This document shows, piece after piece, positions 7,875 through 16,089 of a stretch of 33,511 bases of DNA. Each line of letters begins with the position of its first letter. Positions within the stretch are counted from its first letter, which is position 1. The notes beneath the pieces were generated by a model. That model saw only the letters and a list, made by a program, of their open reading frames with translations, did no database searches and was not told the DNA's origin. Position numbers and translations under genes: made by a program. The stretch lies in NCBI GenBank assembly GCA_025351025.1, contig JANXWR010000591.1:1-33511 (forward strand), in the 5' to 3' direction. The DNA is from Burkholderiales bacterium (lineage in GTDB: Bacteria; Pseudomonadota; Gammaproteobacteria; Burkholderiales; Burkholderiaceae_C).

Positions 7875-8936
7875 TCACATCGACTCGGCCAGCGGCAGAT
7901 TGAGGAGCAGGTTCTGCGGCTTGAGCTTGAGCGTCTGCGCCTCGGTCATGGCCAGGCCGAGGTAGACCGGCTTGCCGGCGAGGTCGGCGCGCATCGCCTG
8001 CGGATCGTCGAAGTCGAGGCGGAACAGGCCGATCAGGCGAGCCGGATCGGCGGTCTCGGTGCTGCCCTTCAGGTAGAGCTCGTTGAGCAGCGCGGTCGAG
8101 TCGACGTCGAGGCCGATGTGCCAGCGCCACGCCGGGTCGTCGACCCGCGCCTGCGGCTCGATGCGCACGGCGACGCCGAGGAAGTGCCGCACCCACAGCT
8201 CAAGAACGCGGCCGAGCGCTTTTAGGCCCGAGTCGACACGGGCCAGCGTGATCACCAGGCCGTGGCCGAGGTCGCTGCCGAAGGTGTGCGAAAGGTCGAG
8301 CACGAACGCATGGCGTTCGCTCGCCTCGAAAAAGCGCCCAGCCGTGTCGGCATTCAGCACCTCGAGGCCGGGTGCAGCGTCTGCGGCTGGTTGCTGACGC
8401 AGCAGCCGGCCGAGCGGATCGGGCGGGCCGGGGTTGCTCAGGCGGTCGGCGGTGTCGCGGTCGGCGGCGAGCACCCTGCCGTCCTGCAGGGCGATTCGCT
8501 GCGGCCGGAACAGGAGCTCGGCGGCGCGCAGGACGATCGCGTCGTCGCAGCCGTCGACGACGTTGCGCACGATCGCCTCGGCGACGCGGTCGAAGAAGAG
8601 CGGCGGCAGGTCGATCGCGCCGGCGCGAAAGACCGAGAGGTACCAGGCCTCGAGCGTGCCGGCGGCGAGCAGGCCGTCGCGAAAGCGCAGGTAGTGGGCG
8701 TAGTTGTCGCGTGCATCGGGATCGGCGAGGGTCAGCAGATCGAGTGGCGTGACGGGTCGCGAAGGCGCTTCGAGCAGCGTCCGGTGCAGGTGCTGCTCGG
8801 CGTCGCACGATTCCGCGACCAGGGCCAGTTGCGGCAGCCCGAGGAACAGCCGCAGGTAGGCATCGGTCGCTACGAGCCGGCCGTGATCGTCGCGTCGCAG
8901 CTCGCGAAAGCCGCTGCCCGGCCAGATGTCGCGCAT
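7875..8936 (-). CDS. Uncharacterised 353-aa protein upstream of tupB (possibly DUF6352-type; assignment from memory)
   Basis: ATG 8936; MRDIWPGSGFRELRRDDHGRLVATDAYLRLFLGLPQLALV; no enzyme motif recognised; co-directional with tupBCA-mobA-moeA. Confidence 0.8.
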   Translation of the reverse strand: MRDIWPGSGFRELRRDDHGRLVATDAYLRLFLGLPQLALVAESCDAEQHLHRTLLEAPSRPVTPLDLLTLADPDARDNYAHYLRFRDGLLAAGTLEAWYLSVFRAGAIDLPPLFFDRVAEAIVRNVVDGCDDAIVLRAAELLFRPQRIALQDGRVLAADRDTADRLSNPGPPDPLGRLLRQQPAADAAPGLEVLNADTAGRFFEASERHAFVLDLSHTFGSDLGHGLVITLARVDSGLKALGRVLELWVRHFLGVAVRIEPQARVDDPAWRWHIGLDVDSTALLNELYLKGSTETADPARLIGLFRLDFDDPQAMRADLAGKPVYLGLAMTEAQTLKLKPQNLLLNLPLAESM

Positions 8937-9068
8937 CGCCGGAATTATCGTCGGGCGCTCGCGCGGCTCCGGCGCCGCCGCACCCCTACACTTCGGGCCC
9001 ACGTCGCAGGCCTCGGCCGGCGTTGAAGCAGCCTCCGGCGGCGCGCGTGACGGTTCACTTTCCTGGCG

Positions 9069-10421
9069 ATGAACGTCATCGGCCTTTGCGGCTTTTCCGG
9101 TTCCGGCAAGACCACCCTGGCGGAGCAGCTGATCGCGCAGCTTCGCGCGGCCGGGCAGCGCGTCTCGGTCGTCAAGCACGCGCACCACAGCTTCGACATC
9201 GACCACGAAGGCAAGGACTCGTGGCGGCATCGCCGTGCTGGCGCGTCCGAGGTCGTCATCGCTTCCGACCGGCGCCTGGCCAAGATTCGCGAGTTCGACA
9301 CGCTCAGCGACCCCGGTGTGCCCGAGCTGATCGCCGAGCTGGCGCCATGCGACTGGGTGCTGGTCGAGGGCTTCAAGCAGGCCGCCTTGCCCAAGCTCGA
9401 GGTCTGGCGTGCGGCGACCGGCAAGCCGGCACAGTATCCGGCCGACCCACACGTGGTCGCCATCGCCACCGACGACGCCGAGCGCCTGCCGGTGCCGACG
9501 TCCTTGCCGATTCTCGATCTCAACGACGCAGCCGGCATCGTCGCCTTCCTGCTCGCCGACCCGGGTCGCTACTTCTATCGGCCGCCGGGCCAGGTGCCGC
9601 CGTCGGGCCGACCGTCTGCGGGTGTGACGAGCGTCGCCGCGCGCGCCCTGCGCGGCAGCGGCGACGCCGGCGTCGAGGAGCGCGTCGCCGACGAGGTGGC
9701 GATGGCCATCGAGATCGATGGCGCCGGCCGCATCCTGCTGTTCGCGACGCCGACCGACCTCGAGGACATGGTCCTCGGCTACCTGCTCGGCGACGGAATT
9801 GTCGAGAGCGCGAGCGACCTGCTCGGCTTCGAGGCCGTGCCGCACGACGCCGGCTTCGTGCTGCGCGCGCAGCTTCGCCCGGCCTGTGCCGAACGGTTGA
9901 AGCTTCGGCCTCCACGCGTCGATGCGTCTGCGGGCTTCGGTGCAGCCGCGGCGCTGGCGAACGGCGTCAGCCGTGCGGCCTTGCGAGTCACGCCGGTCGA
10001 GATCGATCAAGCGGCACTGGTCGCCGGGATGCGCGCGCTCGCGGCGGGCGGCGGGCTCTGGAAGGCGACCGGCGCGAGCCACGCCGCCGCCTGGATCTCG
10101 CTGGATGGCGAGCTGAAGATAGTGCGCGAGGACGTCGGTCGGCGCAATGCGCTCGACAAGCTGGTCGGCGCGATGGCCCGGGCGGGGATCGATCCGTCGC
10201 GCGGTTTCGCAGCGGTGACGAGCCGCGTCAGTCACGGGATGGTGCGGCAGGCCGCCGCCGCCGGCATCGGCGTGCTCGCCGCGATCTCCGCGCCGACCGG
10301 GCTCGCGATCGGCCTTGCCGAGTCCGCCGGGATCACGCTGGTCGGCTTCGCGCGCGGCGACAGTGCGACGGTTTATGCCGGCGCCGATCGGGTCAGGAAG
10401 GATCCCGGCTTGGCGCGCTGA
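9069..10421 (+). CDS. MobB-FdhD fusion protein (MobB about aa 1-165, FdhD-like about aa 185-450)
   Basis: Single 450-aa ORF. MobB: MNVIGLCGFSGSGKTTLAEQL P-loop, VVKHAHHSFDIDHEGKDSWRHRRAGA, DWVLVEGFKQA. FdhD: TPTDLEDMVLGYLLGDGIVES, TGASHAAAWI, EDVGRRNALDKLVGA, TSRVSHGMVRQAAAAGIGVLAAISAPTGLAIGLAESAGITLVGFARG. Confidence 0.93.
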   Translation: MNVIGLCGFSGSGKTTLAEQLIAQLRAAGQRVSVVKHAHHSFDIDHEGKDSWRHRRAGASEVVIASDRRLAKIREFDTLSDPGVPELIAELAPCDWVLVEGFKQAALPKLEVWRAATGKPAQYPADPHVVAIATDDAERLPVPTSLPILDLNDAAGIVAFLLADPGRYFYRPPGQVPPSGRPSAGVTSVAARALRGSGDAGVEERVADEVAMAIEIDGAGRILLFATPTDLEDMVLGYLLGDGIVESASDLLGFEAVPHDAGFVLRAQLRPACAERLKLRPPRVDASAGFGAAAALANGVSRAALRVTPVEIDQAALVAGMRALAAGGGLWKATGASHAAAWISLDGELKIVREDVGRRNALDKLVGAMARAGIDPSRGFAAVTSRVSHGMVRQAAAAGIGVLAAISAPTGLAIGLAESAGITLVGFARGDSATVYAGADRVRKDPGLAR

Positions 10422-10449
10422 GCCCGGAGCCGGGCGGCGTCCTCGGCAG

Positions 10450-10977
10450 TCAGGCGATGCGGGCGATGTCGCGCAGGTGCGTCGGCCCGGCGCGGCGCTC
10501 GATCTCGGCGAGCAGCGGCTTGTTCCAGCCGAGCATGAACATCGCCTCGGCGGTGACGAACATCGGCGCCACGACCAGGCCGACGACGTCGTCGACGAAC
10601 GCCGGCTTTCGGCCCTCATACCAGTGGCCGATGAACTGGATCATCCAGCCGACGAAGAAGAAGCCGCCACCCCAGATCAGCCAGGACTGGACGCTGCCGC
10701 CGGAGACCTGCTCGCCGAGCCTGAGCAGCACGGCGACGACGATGCTGGTGGCCAGGCCGAGCACGACGTCGCCGCGCGTCAGATACCAGGCGGCAGCGAA
10801 CGCGAAGGCGATCCAGGCCGGTGTCAGCGAGACGCCGAAGACCGGCAGCACCGGCCGGGCCAGCAGGACGAGGACGCCGAACACGATCATCGGTACGCCG
10901 ATGAAGTGGCTGACGATGTTGCGCCGGTCGCGGTGGTATTCCGCGTACTGGGCGAGGAGCTCGGTGGCGTTGCGCAT
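10450..10977 (-). CDS. Mpo1-like/DUF962 membrane protein
   Basis: MRNATELLAQYAEYHRDRRNIVSHFIGVPMIVFG ... GWMIQFIGHWYEGRKPAF, characteristic DUF962 motifs. Start set at ATG 10977 rather than ORF start 11115. Confidence 0.9.
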   Translation of the reverse strand: MRNATELLAQYAEYHRDRRNIVSHFIGVPMIVFGVLVLLARPVLPVFGVSLTPAWIAFAFAAAWYLTRGDVVLGLATSIVVAVLLRLGEQVSGGSVQSWLIWGGGFFFVGWMIQFIGHWYEGRKPAFVDDVVGLVVAPMFVTAEAMFMLGWNKPLLAEIERRAGPTHLRDIARIA

Positions 10978-11189
10978 GCGTGGGCCTCGAATCGGCAATG
11001 CCGTCATATTAGGCCAACCGGCAAGGACTGTGCGCTGCGACGGCAGCGCCGGCGTGAGCGACCACACGGCCGGCGCCGACCGGCGGCGGATACTGCCGCA
11101 GGCCGACGACGGCATAGCGCTTTCGCCGACACCGGCGGGGCGCGGCCGGGGGCTACCATCTCTCGCATTGCCACGCGGGGAGAACTGCG

Positions 11190-12077
11190 ATGCGAATGGA
11201 CGGCCAGGACGAGAGCAGCAACGTCGAAGACGTGCGCGGCATGAGCGGTGGCGGCGGTGGAGGCTTCGGCATCGGCGGGCGCGGCATCGGCCTCGGCAGC
11301 GTCGCCGTCGCCCTGGTCGCCGGCTGGATCTTCGGCATCAACCCGCTCACCATCCTCGGCCTGATGGGCGGCGGCGGTGGCGGCGGCCAGGTCGTGCAGC
11401 AGCAGGGCCCGGCTCCGGCACCGCCGAAAAACGACGCCGGCGCGCGCTTCGTCTCGCAGGTGCTGCGCAGCACCGAGGTGGTCTGGACCGACGTCTTCCG
11501 CGAGTCGGGCAAGACCTACCAGCCGCCCAAGCTCGTGCTTTTCAACCAGCAGTGGCCGACGGCCTGCGGCCAGGGCGAGTCCGCGATGGGCCCGTTCTAC
11601 TGTCCGAACGACCAGAAGGTCTACATCGACCTCAGCTTCTACGACACGCTGGCGCGCAAGCTCGGCGCGCCTGGCCAGTTCGCCCAGGCCTACGTCGTCG
11701 CCCACGAAGTCGGCCACCATGTGCAGAACCAGCTCGGCATCATGCAGAAGGTCGACGCGATGCGCGGTCGCGGCGGCGAGGCGCAGGCCAACGCGCTGAG
11801 CGTGCGCGTCGAACTGCAGGCCGACTGCTTCGCCGGCGTCTGGGCCAAGCGCTCGCAGCAGGAAAACGGCTGGCGCCTCGATGCCGGCGACATCGAGACC
11901 GCGCTCAACGCCGCGGCGCAGATCGGCGACGACACCCTTCAGCGCAAGTCGCGCGGCACGATCGTGCCGGAGACCTTCACGCACGGCACGAGTGCGCAGC
12001 GGGTCAGTTGGTTCAAGCGCGGCGTCGAAAGCGGTAGCGTCGATCGCTGCAACACCTTTGAAGGACGCGATCTCTAA
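11190..12077 (+). CDS. Neutral zinc metallopeptidase, YpfJ family
   Basis: 295 aa; MRMDGQDESSNVEDVRG N-terminus, TM segment, AYVVAHEVGHHVQNQLG zinc site, ELQADCFAGVWA. Confidence 0.95.
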   Translation: MRMDGQDESSNVEDVRGMSGGGGGGFGIGGRGIGLGSVAVALVAGWIFGINPLTILGLMGGGGGGGQVVQQQGPAPAPPKNDAGARFVSQVLRSTEVVWTDVFRESGKTYQPPKLVLFNQQWPTACGQGESAMGPFYCPNDQKVYIDLSFYDTLARKLGAPGQFAQAYVVAHEVGHHVQNQLGIMQKVDAMRGRGGEAQANALSVRVELQADCFAGVWAKRSQQENGWRLDAGDIETALNAAAQIGDDTLQRKSRGTIVPETFTHGTSAQRVSWFKRGVESGSVDRCNTFEGRDL

Positions 12078-12120
12078 TTTCCGGGCACCGCTCCGGTGGC
12101 ACTACGTCACGTCGGGGACC

Positions 12121-12147
12121 TCAAGCCGGGCGGACTTGCGCCGATAC
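12121..12147 (+). promoter_or_regulatory. Possible sigma28 (FliA)-type promoter upstream of diguanylate cyclase
   Basis: TCAAGCCG-N11-GCCGATAC vs consensus TAAAGTTT-N11-GCCGATAA; -10 matches 7/8, -35 only 4/8. Confidence 0.4.
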
Positions 12148-12157
12148 TCGCCATGAC

Positions 12158-13315
12158 ATGGCGCAGATGAAAGCAGCGGTGGATTCGGGCGTGGCTGTCC
12201 AGCCCGCGCCGCTGCATCAGGCAGTGGAGGCGTCGAGCGAGGCCTTGCAGGCGCGGCGGCGCGAGCGACTGCGCATGCTGCCGATGGTGGCGGCGAGCTA
12301 CGGCGTCGACACGGCGCTGCTCTGCGCCTACTTCGCCGTCGGCGTCGTCCCCTGGCAGATGCCGCCGACCTTCCTCGCCTGCGGCCTGCTGCTCTGCGGC
12401 GCCTTCCATCTCGTGCTCGACAGCGATCTGCCGGAGCGGATGCGCGATCACCACCTGGTGATGGAGCAGATGGTCGCCAATTGCGCGCTGCAGATGGCGT
12501 TCCTGCTCTGGGTGCCGCAGGTCGGCGCGCCCTTGATGATGCTTTGCTTCGTCATCTTCGCCTTCGGTGCGCTGCGCATGAAGTTCCGAACCGTTGTCTT
12601 CGGCTCGACGGCGTTGGCGGTGGCGATGGGCCTGGTCGTCGCCTTCTTCGGCGAAGGCATCGACCTGCCCGCCGAAACTCCCGCGCAACGCGCGGTGAGC
12701 GGCCTTTGGTTCGCGGTCGTGCTGTCGCGCCTGGCCTTCCTCGGCCAGCACGGCGCGCACCTGCGCGCTCTGCTCAACGAGCATCGCGCCAAGCTCACCG
12801 TCGCCCTCGCCGAGGTCGAGCGTCTGGTCGGCCGTGACGACCTCACCGGCGCCATGAACCGGCGCGCCATCGTCGCCCTGGTCGGCGAGGAACGCGATCG
12901 CATGCGCCGCACCGGAGCGCCCTTCGCCGTCGCCTTGTTCGACATCGACTTCTTCAAGAGCGTCAACGACGACCACGGCCACCTCGTCGGCGACGAGGTG
13001 CTGCGCCGCTTCTGCGGCGCCGCGTCGGAGGCGATCCGCACCACCGACCGGCTCGGCCGCATCGGCGGCGAAGAGTTTCTGGTGCTCATGCCGGCGACGG
13101 AGAAGCCCGAGGCCGCGCTGGCCGCCGCCGAGCGGGTACGCGACGCGGTCGCACGCGTCGACTGGAACAGCGTCGACGCCGGCCTGCATGTGACGGTCTC
13201 CGCCGGCGTCGGCATCGCCGGCGCCGACGACACGCTCGAGACCCTGCTCGGCCGCACCGACACCGCGCTCTACGCCGCCAAGCACGCCGGACGCAACTGC
13301 GTTCGCGCCGCCTAG
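12158..13315 (+). CDS. Membrane-associated GGDEF diguanylate cyclase
   Basis: 385 aa; N-terminal hydrophobic segments; DDLTGAMNRRA, ALFDIDFFKSVNDDHGHLVGDEVL, RIGGEEFLVLMP (GGEEF active site). Confidence 0.95.
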   Translation: MAQMKAAVDSGVAVQPAPLHQAVEASSEALQARRRERLRMLPMVAASYGVDTALLCAYFAVGVVPWQMPPTFLACGLLLCGAFHLVLDSDLPERMRDHHLVMEQMVANCALQMAFLLWVPQVGAPLMMLCFVIFAFGALRMKFRTVVFGSTALAVAMGLVVAFFGEGIDLPAETPAQRAVSGLWFAVVLSRLAFLGQHGAHLRALLNEHRAKLTVALAEVERLVGRDDLTGAMNRRAIVALVGEERDRMRRTGAPFAVALFDIDFFKSVNDDHGHLVGDEVLRRFCGAASEAIRTTDRLGRIGGEEFLVLMPATEKPEAALAAAERVRDAVARVDWNSVDAGLHVTVSAGVGIAGADDTLETLLGRTDTALYAAKHAGRNCVRAA

Positions 13316-13322
13316 GCTCGCT

Positions 13323-13589
13323 TCAGCGCAGGGCGCGAATCCAGTCGCAACGCAGCACGCCCGCGGCGTGCAGCCGCCGCCGCAAGGCGACGTAGAGGCT
13401 GGGCAGAAATAGCATGGCGCCGCAGAGCGCCAGGGCCCAGCCGGCATGGATCAGAAAGGCCGCCGGGGCGCCGACCCAGCCGGCCAGCCATAAGGTCAGC
13501 ACCATGTCCCACACATGCTTCTCGAAAGGCTGCTCGCGCAGGTGGCGCTGATGCCAGAGCTTGAGCTCGTGGAACTGCTCGAGGTTCAT
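13323..13589 (-). CDS. Small membrane protein, 2TM-domain-like
   Basis: 88 aa; MNLEQFHELKLWHQRHLREQPFEKHVWDMVLTLWLAGWVGAP; two hydrophobic stretches. Confidence 0.65.
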   Translation of the reverse strand: MNLEQFHELKLWHQRHLREQPFEKHVWDMVLTLWLAGWVGAPAAFLIHAGWALALCGAMLFLPSLYVALRRRLHAAGVLRCDWIRALR

Positions 13590-13613
13590 GGCGGGCGACG
13601 CCTCCTTGGCCGC

Positions 13614-14774
13614 TCAGTACGTACCGGGCAGGAGGATCCGGTCGTCGACCTTCTTCAGGTCGGTGTGGCCGCAGAACGCCATCGTCAGCGCCATCTCGTT
13701 GGCGATGACTTCGAGCGCCCGCGTCACGCCGGCCTGGCCCATTGCACCGAGCCCATAGACGAAGGCGCGGCCGATCAGCGTGCCGCGCGCGCCGAGCGCC
13801 CAGGCCTTGAGAACGTCCTGGCCGGAGCGGATGCCGCCGTCCATCCAGACCTCGATTTTCGAGCCGACCGCCTGCGCGATCGCCGGCAGCGCCGAGATGC
13901 CCGAGGGCGCGCCGTCGAGCTGACGCCCGCCGTGATTGGAAACGACGATCGCATCGGCGCCGCTGTCGACGGCGAGCTGCGCGTCTTCAGCGTCGAGGAT
14001 GCCCTTCAGGATGAGCTTGCCGCCCCAGCGCTTCTTGATCCACTCGATGTCGGCCCAGGTCAGCGTCGGGTCGAACTGCTGCGCCGTCCAGGCGCCGAGC
14101 GACGCCATGTTCTCGACGCCCTTGACGTGGCCGACGATGTTGCCGAACTGGCGCCGCTTCGTGCCCAGCATGGCCAGGCCCCAGGTCGGCTTGGTCATCA
14201 GGTTGAGGAGGTTCGCCAGCGTCGGCTTAGGCGGCGCCGAGAGGCCGTTCTTGATGTCCTTGTGGCGTTGCCCCAGCACCTGCAGATCGAGCGTGAGTAC
14301 GAGCGCGCTGCAGCGAGCCGCCTTGGCGCGATCGATGAGCCGGCCGATGAAGTCGCGATCGCGCATGACGTAGAGCTGGAACCAGAATGGCGCTTTGCTG
14401 TTCGCGGCGACGTCCTCGATCGAGCAGATGCTCATGGTCGATAGCGAGAAAGGCACGCCGAAGGCTTCGGCGGCGCGCGCGGCCAGGATCTCGCCGTCGG
14501 CATGCTGCATGCCGAGCATGCCGATCGGCGCCAGCGCCACCGGCATCGCCACGTCGATGCCGATCATCTTCGTGCGCAGCGAGCGCTTCTCGATGTCGAC
14601 GGCGACGCGCTGGCGCAGCTTGATCTTCTGGAAGTCGCTTTCGTTCGCACGGTAGGTGGATTCGGTCCATGAACCGGAATCGGCATAGTCGTAGAACATG
14701 CGCGGCACCTTGCGCCTGGCCTCCTCGCGCAGGTCTTCGATGTTGGTGATGACGGGGCCGGACGATGCGCTCAC
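13614..14774 (-). CDS. FMN-dependent alpha-hydroxy-acid dehydrogenase (L-lactate dehydrogenase/glycolate oxidase family)
   Basis: ITNIEDLREEARRKVPRMFYDYADSGSW; LILKGILDAEDAQLAVDSGADAIVVSNHGGRQLDGAPS; VWMDGGIRSGQDVLKA. GTG at 14774 preferred because upstream residues lie in a repeat. Confidence 0.93.
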   Translation of the reverse strand: MSASSGPVITNIEDLREEARRKVPRMFYDYADSGSWTESTYRANESDFQKIKLRQRVAVDIEKRSLRTKMIGIDVAMPVALAPIGMLGMQHADGEILAARAAEAFGVPFSLSTMSICSIEDVAANSKAPFWFQLYVMRDRDFIGRLIDRAKAARCSALVLTLDLQVLGQRHKDIKNGLSAPPKPTLANLLNLMTKPTWGLAMLGTKRRQFGNIVGHVKGVENMASLGAWTAQQFDPTLTWADIEWIKKRWGGKLILKGILDAEDAQLAVDSGADAIVVSNHGGRQLDGAPSGISALPAIAQAVGSKIEVWMDGGIRSGQDVLKAWALGARGTLIGRAFVYGLGAMGQAGVTRALEVIANEMALTMAFCGHTDLKKVDDRILLPGTY

Positions 14775-14829
14775 TGGGGTACCTTCGTGCTTCGCACTCC
14801 GGTATTCGCCCTTGGGGCGGCCCGGCGGG
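14769..14829 (-). repeat. Third copy of the start-codon-abutting dispersed repeat
   Basis: Minus strand GCCGGGCCGCCCCAAGGGCGAATACCGGAGTGCGAAGCACGAAGGTACCCCAGTGAGC, colinear with the copies before moeA. Confidence 0.8.
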
Positions 14830-14843
14830 CTCATGCGACGATG

Positions 14844-16037
14844 CTACGACAGCGGCAACTCAGGTTGCGAGGCAGACTCCGAACGACGCGGCGGCGCCGG
14901 CGACGCGGCCGGCGTGCCCGCCACCAGGTCGCTCAGCTTTTCCAGCGCCGAGGCGCGCACGCCGAGCAGGCGCAGGCGACGCGTCAGGTCGACGCGCTTC
15001 AGGCACTGGCCGGCGGCGCGCCGGATCTCGCGGCCGTCGAGCGTGTGCGCGGGCAGGGTGATGGCGCGCGTCGCGATCCGGAAGTCGTCGAAGCGCAGCT
15101 TGATGCCGATCGTCTTGGCCGCGTAGCCCTTTCTCGACAGGTCGCCGGCGAGCTTGCTGCACAGGTCGGTGAAGATCGCGCCGAGCTCGGCACGGTCGCG
15201 CACCGCATGCAGGTCACGGTCGAAGGTAGTCTCGCGGCTGATCGATTCCGGCTCGCTGTAGGTGACCACCGGGCGCTCGTCCTGACCGTGCGAGGCGGCG
15301 TGCAGCCAGGCGCCGAAGCTCTTGCCGAAATGCTCGACGAGAAAGGCCGGCTCGGCGGCGGCGACGTCGCCGATCGTCTCGATGCCGAGCGCGGCGAGCC
15401 TGGCCGCCGCCTTCGGTCCGATGCCGTTGACCTTGCGCGCCGCCAGCGGCCAGACGCGCGCCGCGATGTCAGCCTCGCCGAGGAGAGTCAGGCCGTCGGG
15501 CTTGTCGAGCTCGGAGGCGATCTTCGAGAGCAGCTTGTTCGGCGTGATGCCGATCGAGCAGCTCAGGCCGGTCGCCTCGCGCACCGCCGCCTTGAGCGCC
15601 TGGCCTGTGGCGCGGCCGCCGTCCTCATGCACGCCGGCGATCTCGCTCAGGTCGACATAGATCTCGTCGATGCCTCGGTCTTCGACGATCGGCGCGAGGC
15701 TGCGCACTGCCGCCTTGAACTGCCGCGAATACTTGCGGTACTCGTCGAAGTCGACCGGCAGCAGCACCGCGTCGGGCGCGAGCACGGCCGACTTCATCAT
15801 CCCCATCGCCGAGAACACGCCGAGCTTTCGTGCCTCGTAGGTGCTCGTCGTGACGACGCCGCGGCCGACGTAGTGGCGCAGGATCGAAAAGCTGCGCGTG
15901 CCGTTGGCCTGCAGGCGCGGCTGGCTGTCGCGGCCGCCGCCGATGACGACCGCCCGGCCGCGCAGCTCCGGATAGCGCAGCAGCTCGACCGACGCGTAGA
16001 ACGCGTCCATGTCGAGATGGGCGATGAGCCGGGCCAT
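14844..16037 (-). CDS. dinB: DNA polymerase IV (Y-family)
   Basis: 397 aa from ATG 16037; MARLIAHLDMDAFYASVELLRYPELRG, DRGIDEIYVDLSEI, SCSIGITPNKLLSKIASELDKPDG; C-terminal QPELPLS resembles a beta-clamp-binding peptide. Confidence 0.95.
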   Translation of the reverse strand: MARLIAHLDMDAFYASVELLRYPELRGRAVVIGGGRDSQPRLQANGTRSFSILRHYVGRGVVTTSTYEARKLGVFSAMGMMKSAVLAPDAVLLPVDFDEYRKYSRQFKAAVRSLAPIVEDRGIDEIYVDLSEIAGVHEDGGRATGQALKAAVREATGLSCSIGITPNKLLSKIASELDKPDGLTLLGEADIAARVWPLAARKVNGIGPKAAARLAALGIETIGDVAAAEPAFLVEHFGKSFGAWLHAASHGQDERPVVTYSEPESISRETTFDRDLHAVRDRAELGAIFTDLCSKLAGDLSRKGYAAKTIGIKLRFDDFRIATRAITLPAHTLDGREIRRAAGQCLKRVDLTRRLRLLGVRASALEKLSDLVAGTPAASPAPPRRSESASQPELPLS

Positions 16038-16089
16038 GACGGGAATGGTAGGCTCCAAACTGGTTGCATCCACAGTCCGACCGGCCGCC

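Noticed and set aside
10422-10449. Short hairpin GCCCG-GAGC-CGGGC between convergent mobB-fdhD and DUF962 genes
   Set aside because: Only a 5-bp stem without T tract; common by chance at this GC content.
9023-12037. 1004-aa plus-strand ORF across mobB-fdhD, DUF962 and YpfJ genes
   Set aside because: Spans several genes on both strands in shadow frames, Arg-rich with no recognisable domain; artefact of GC bias.
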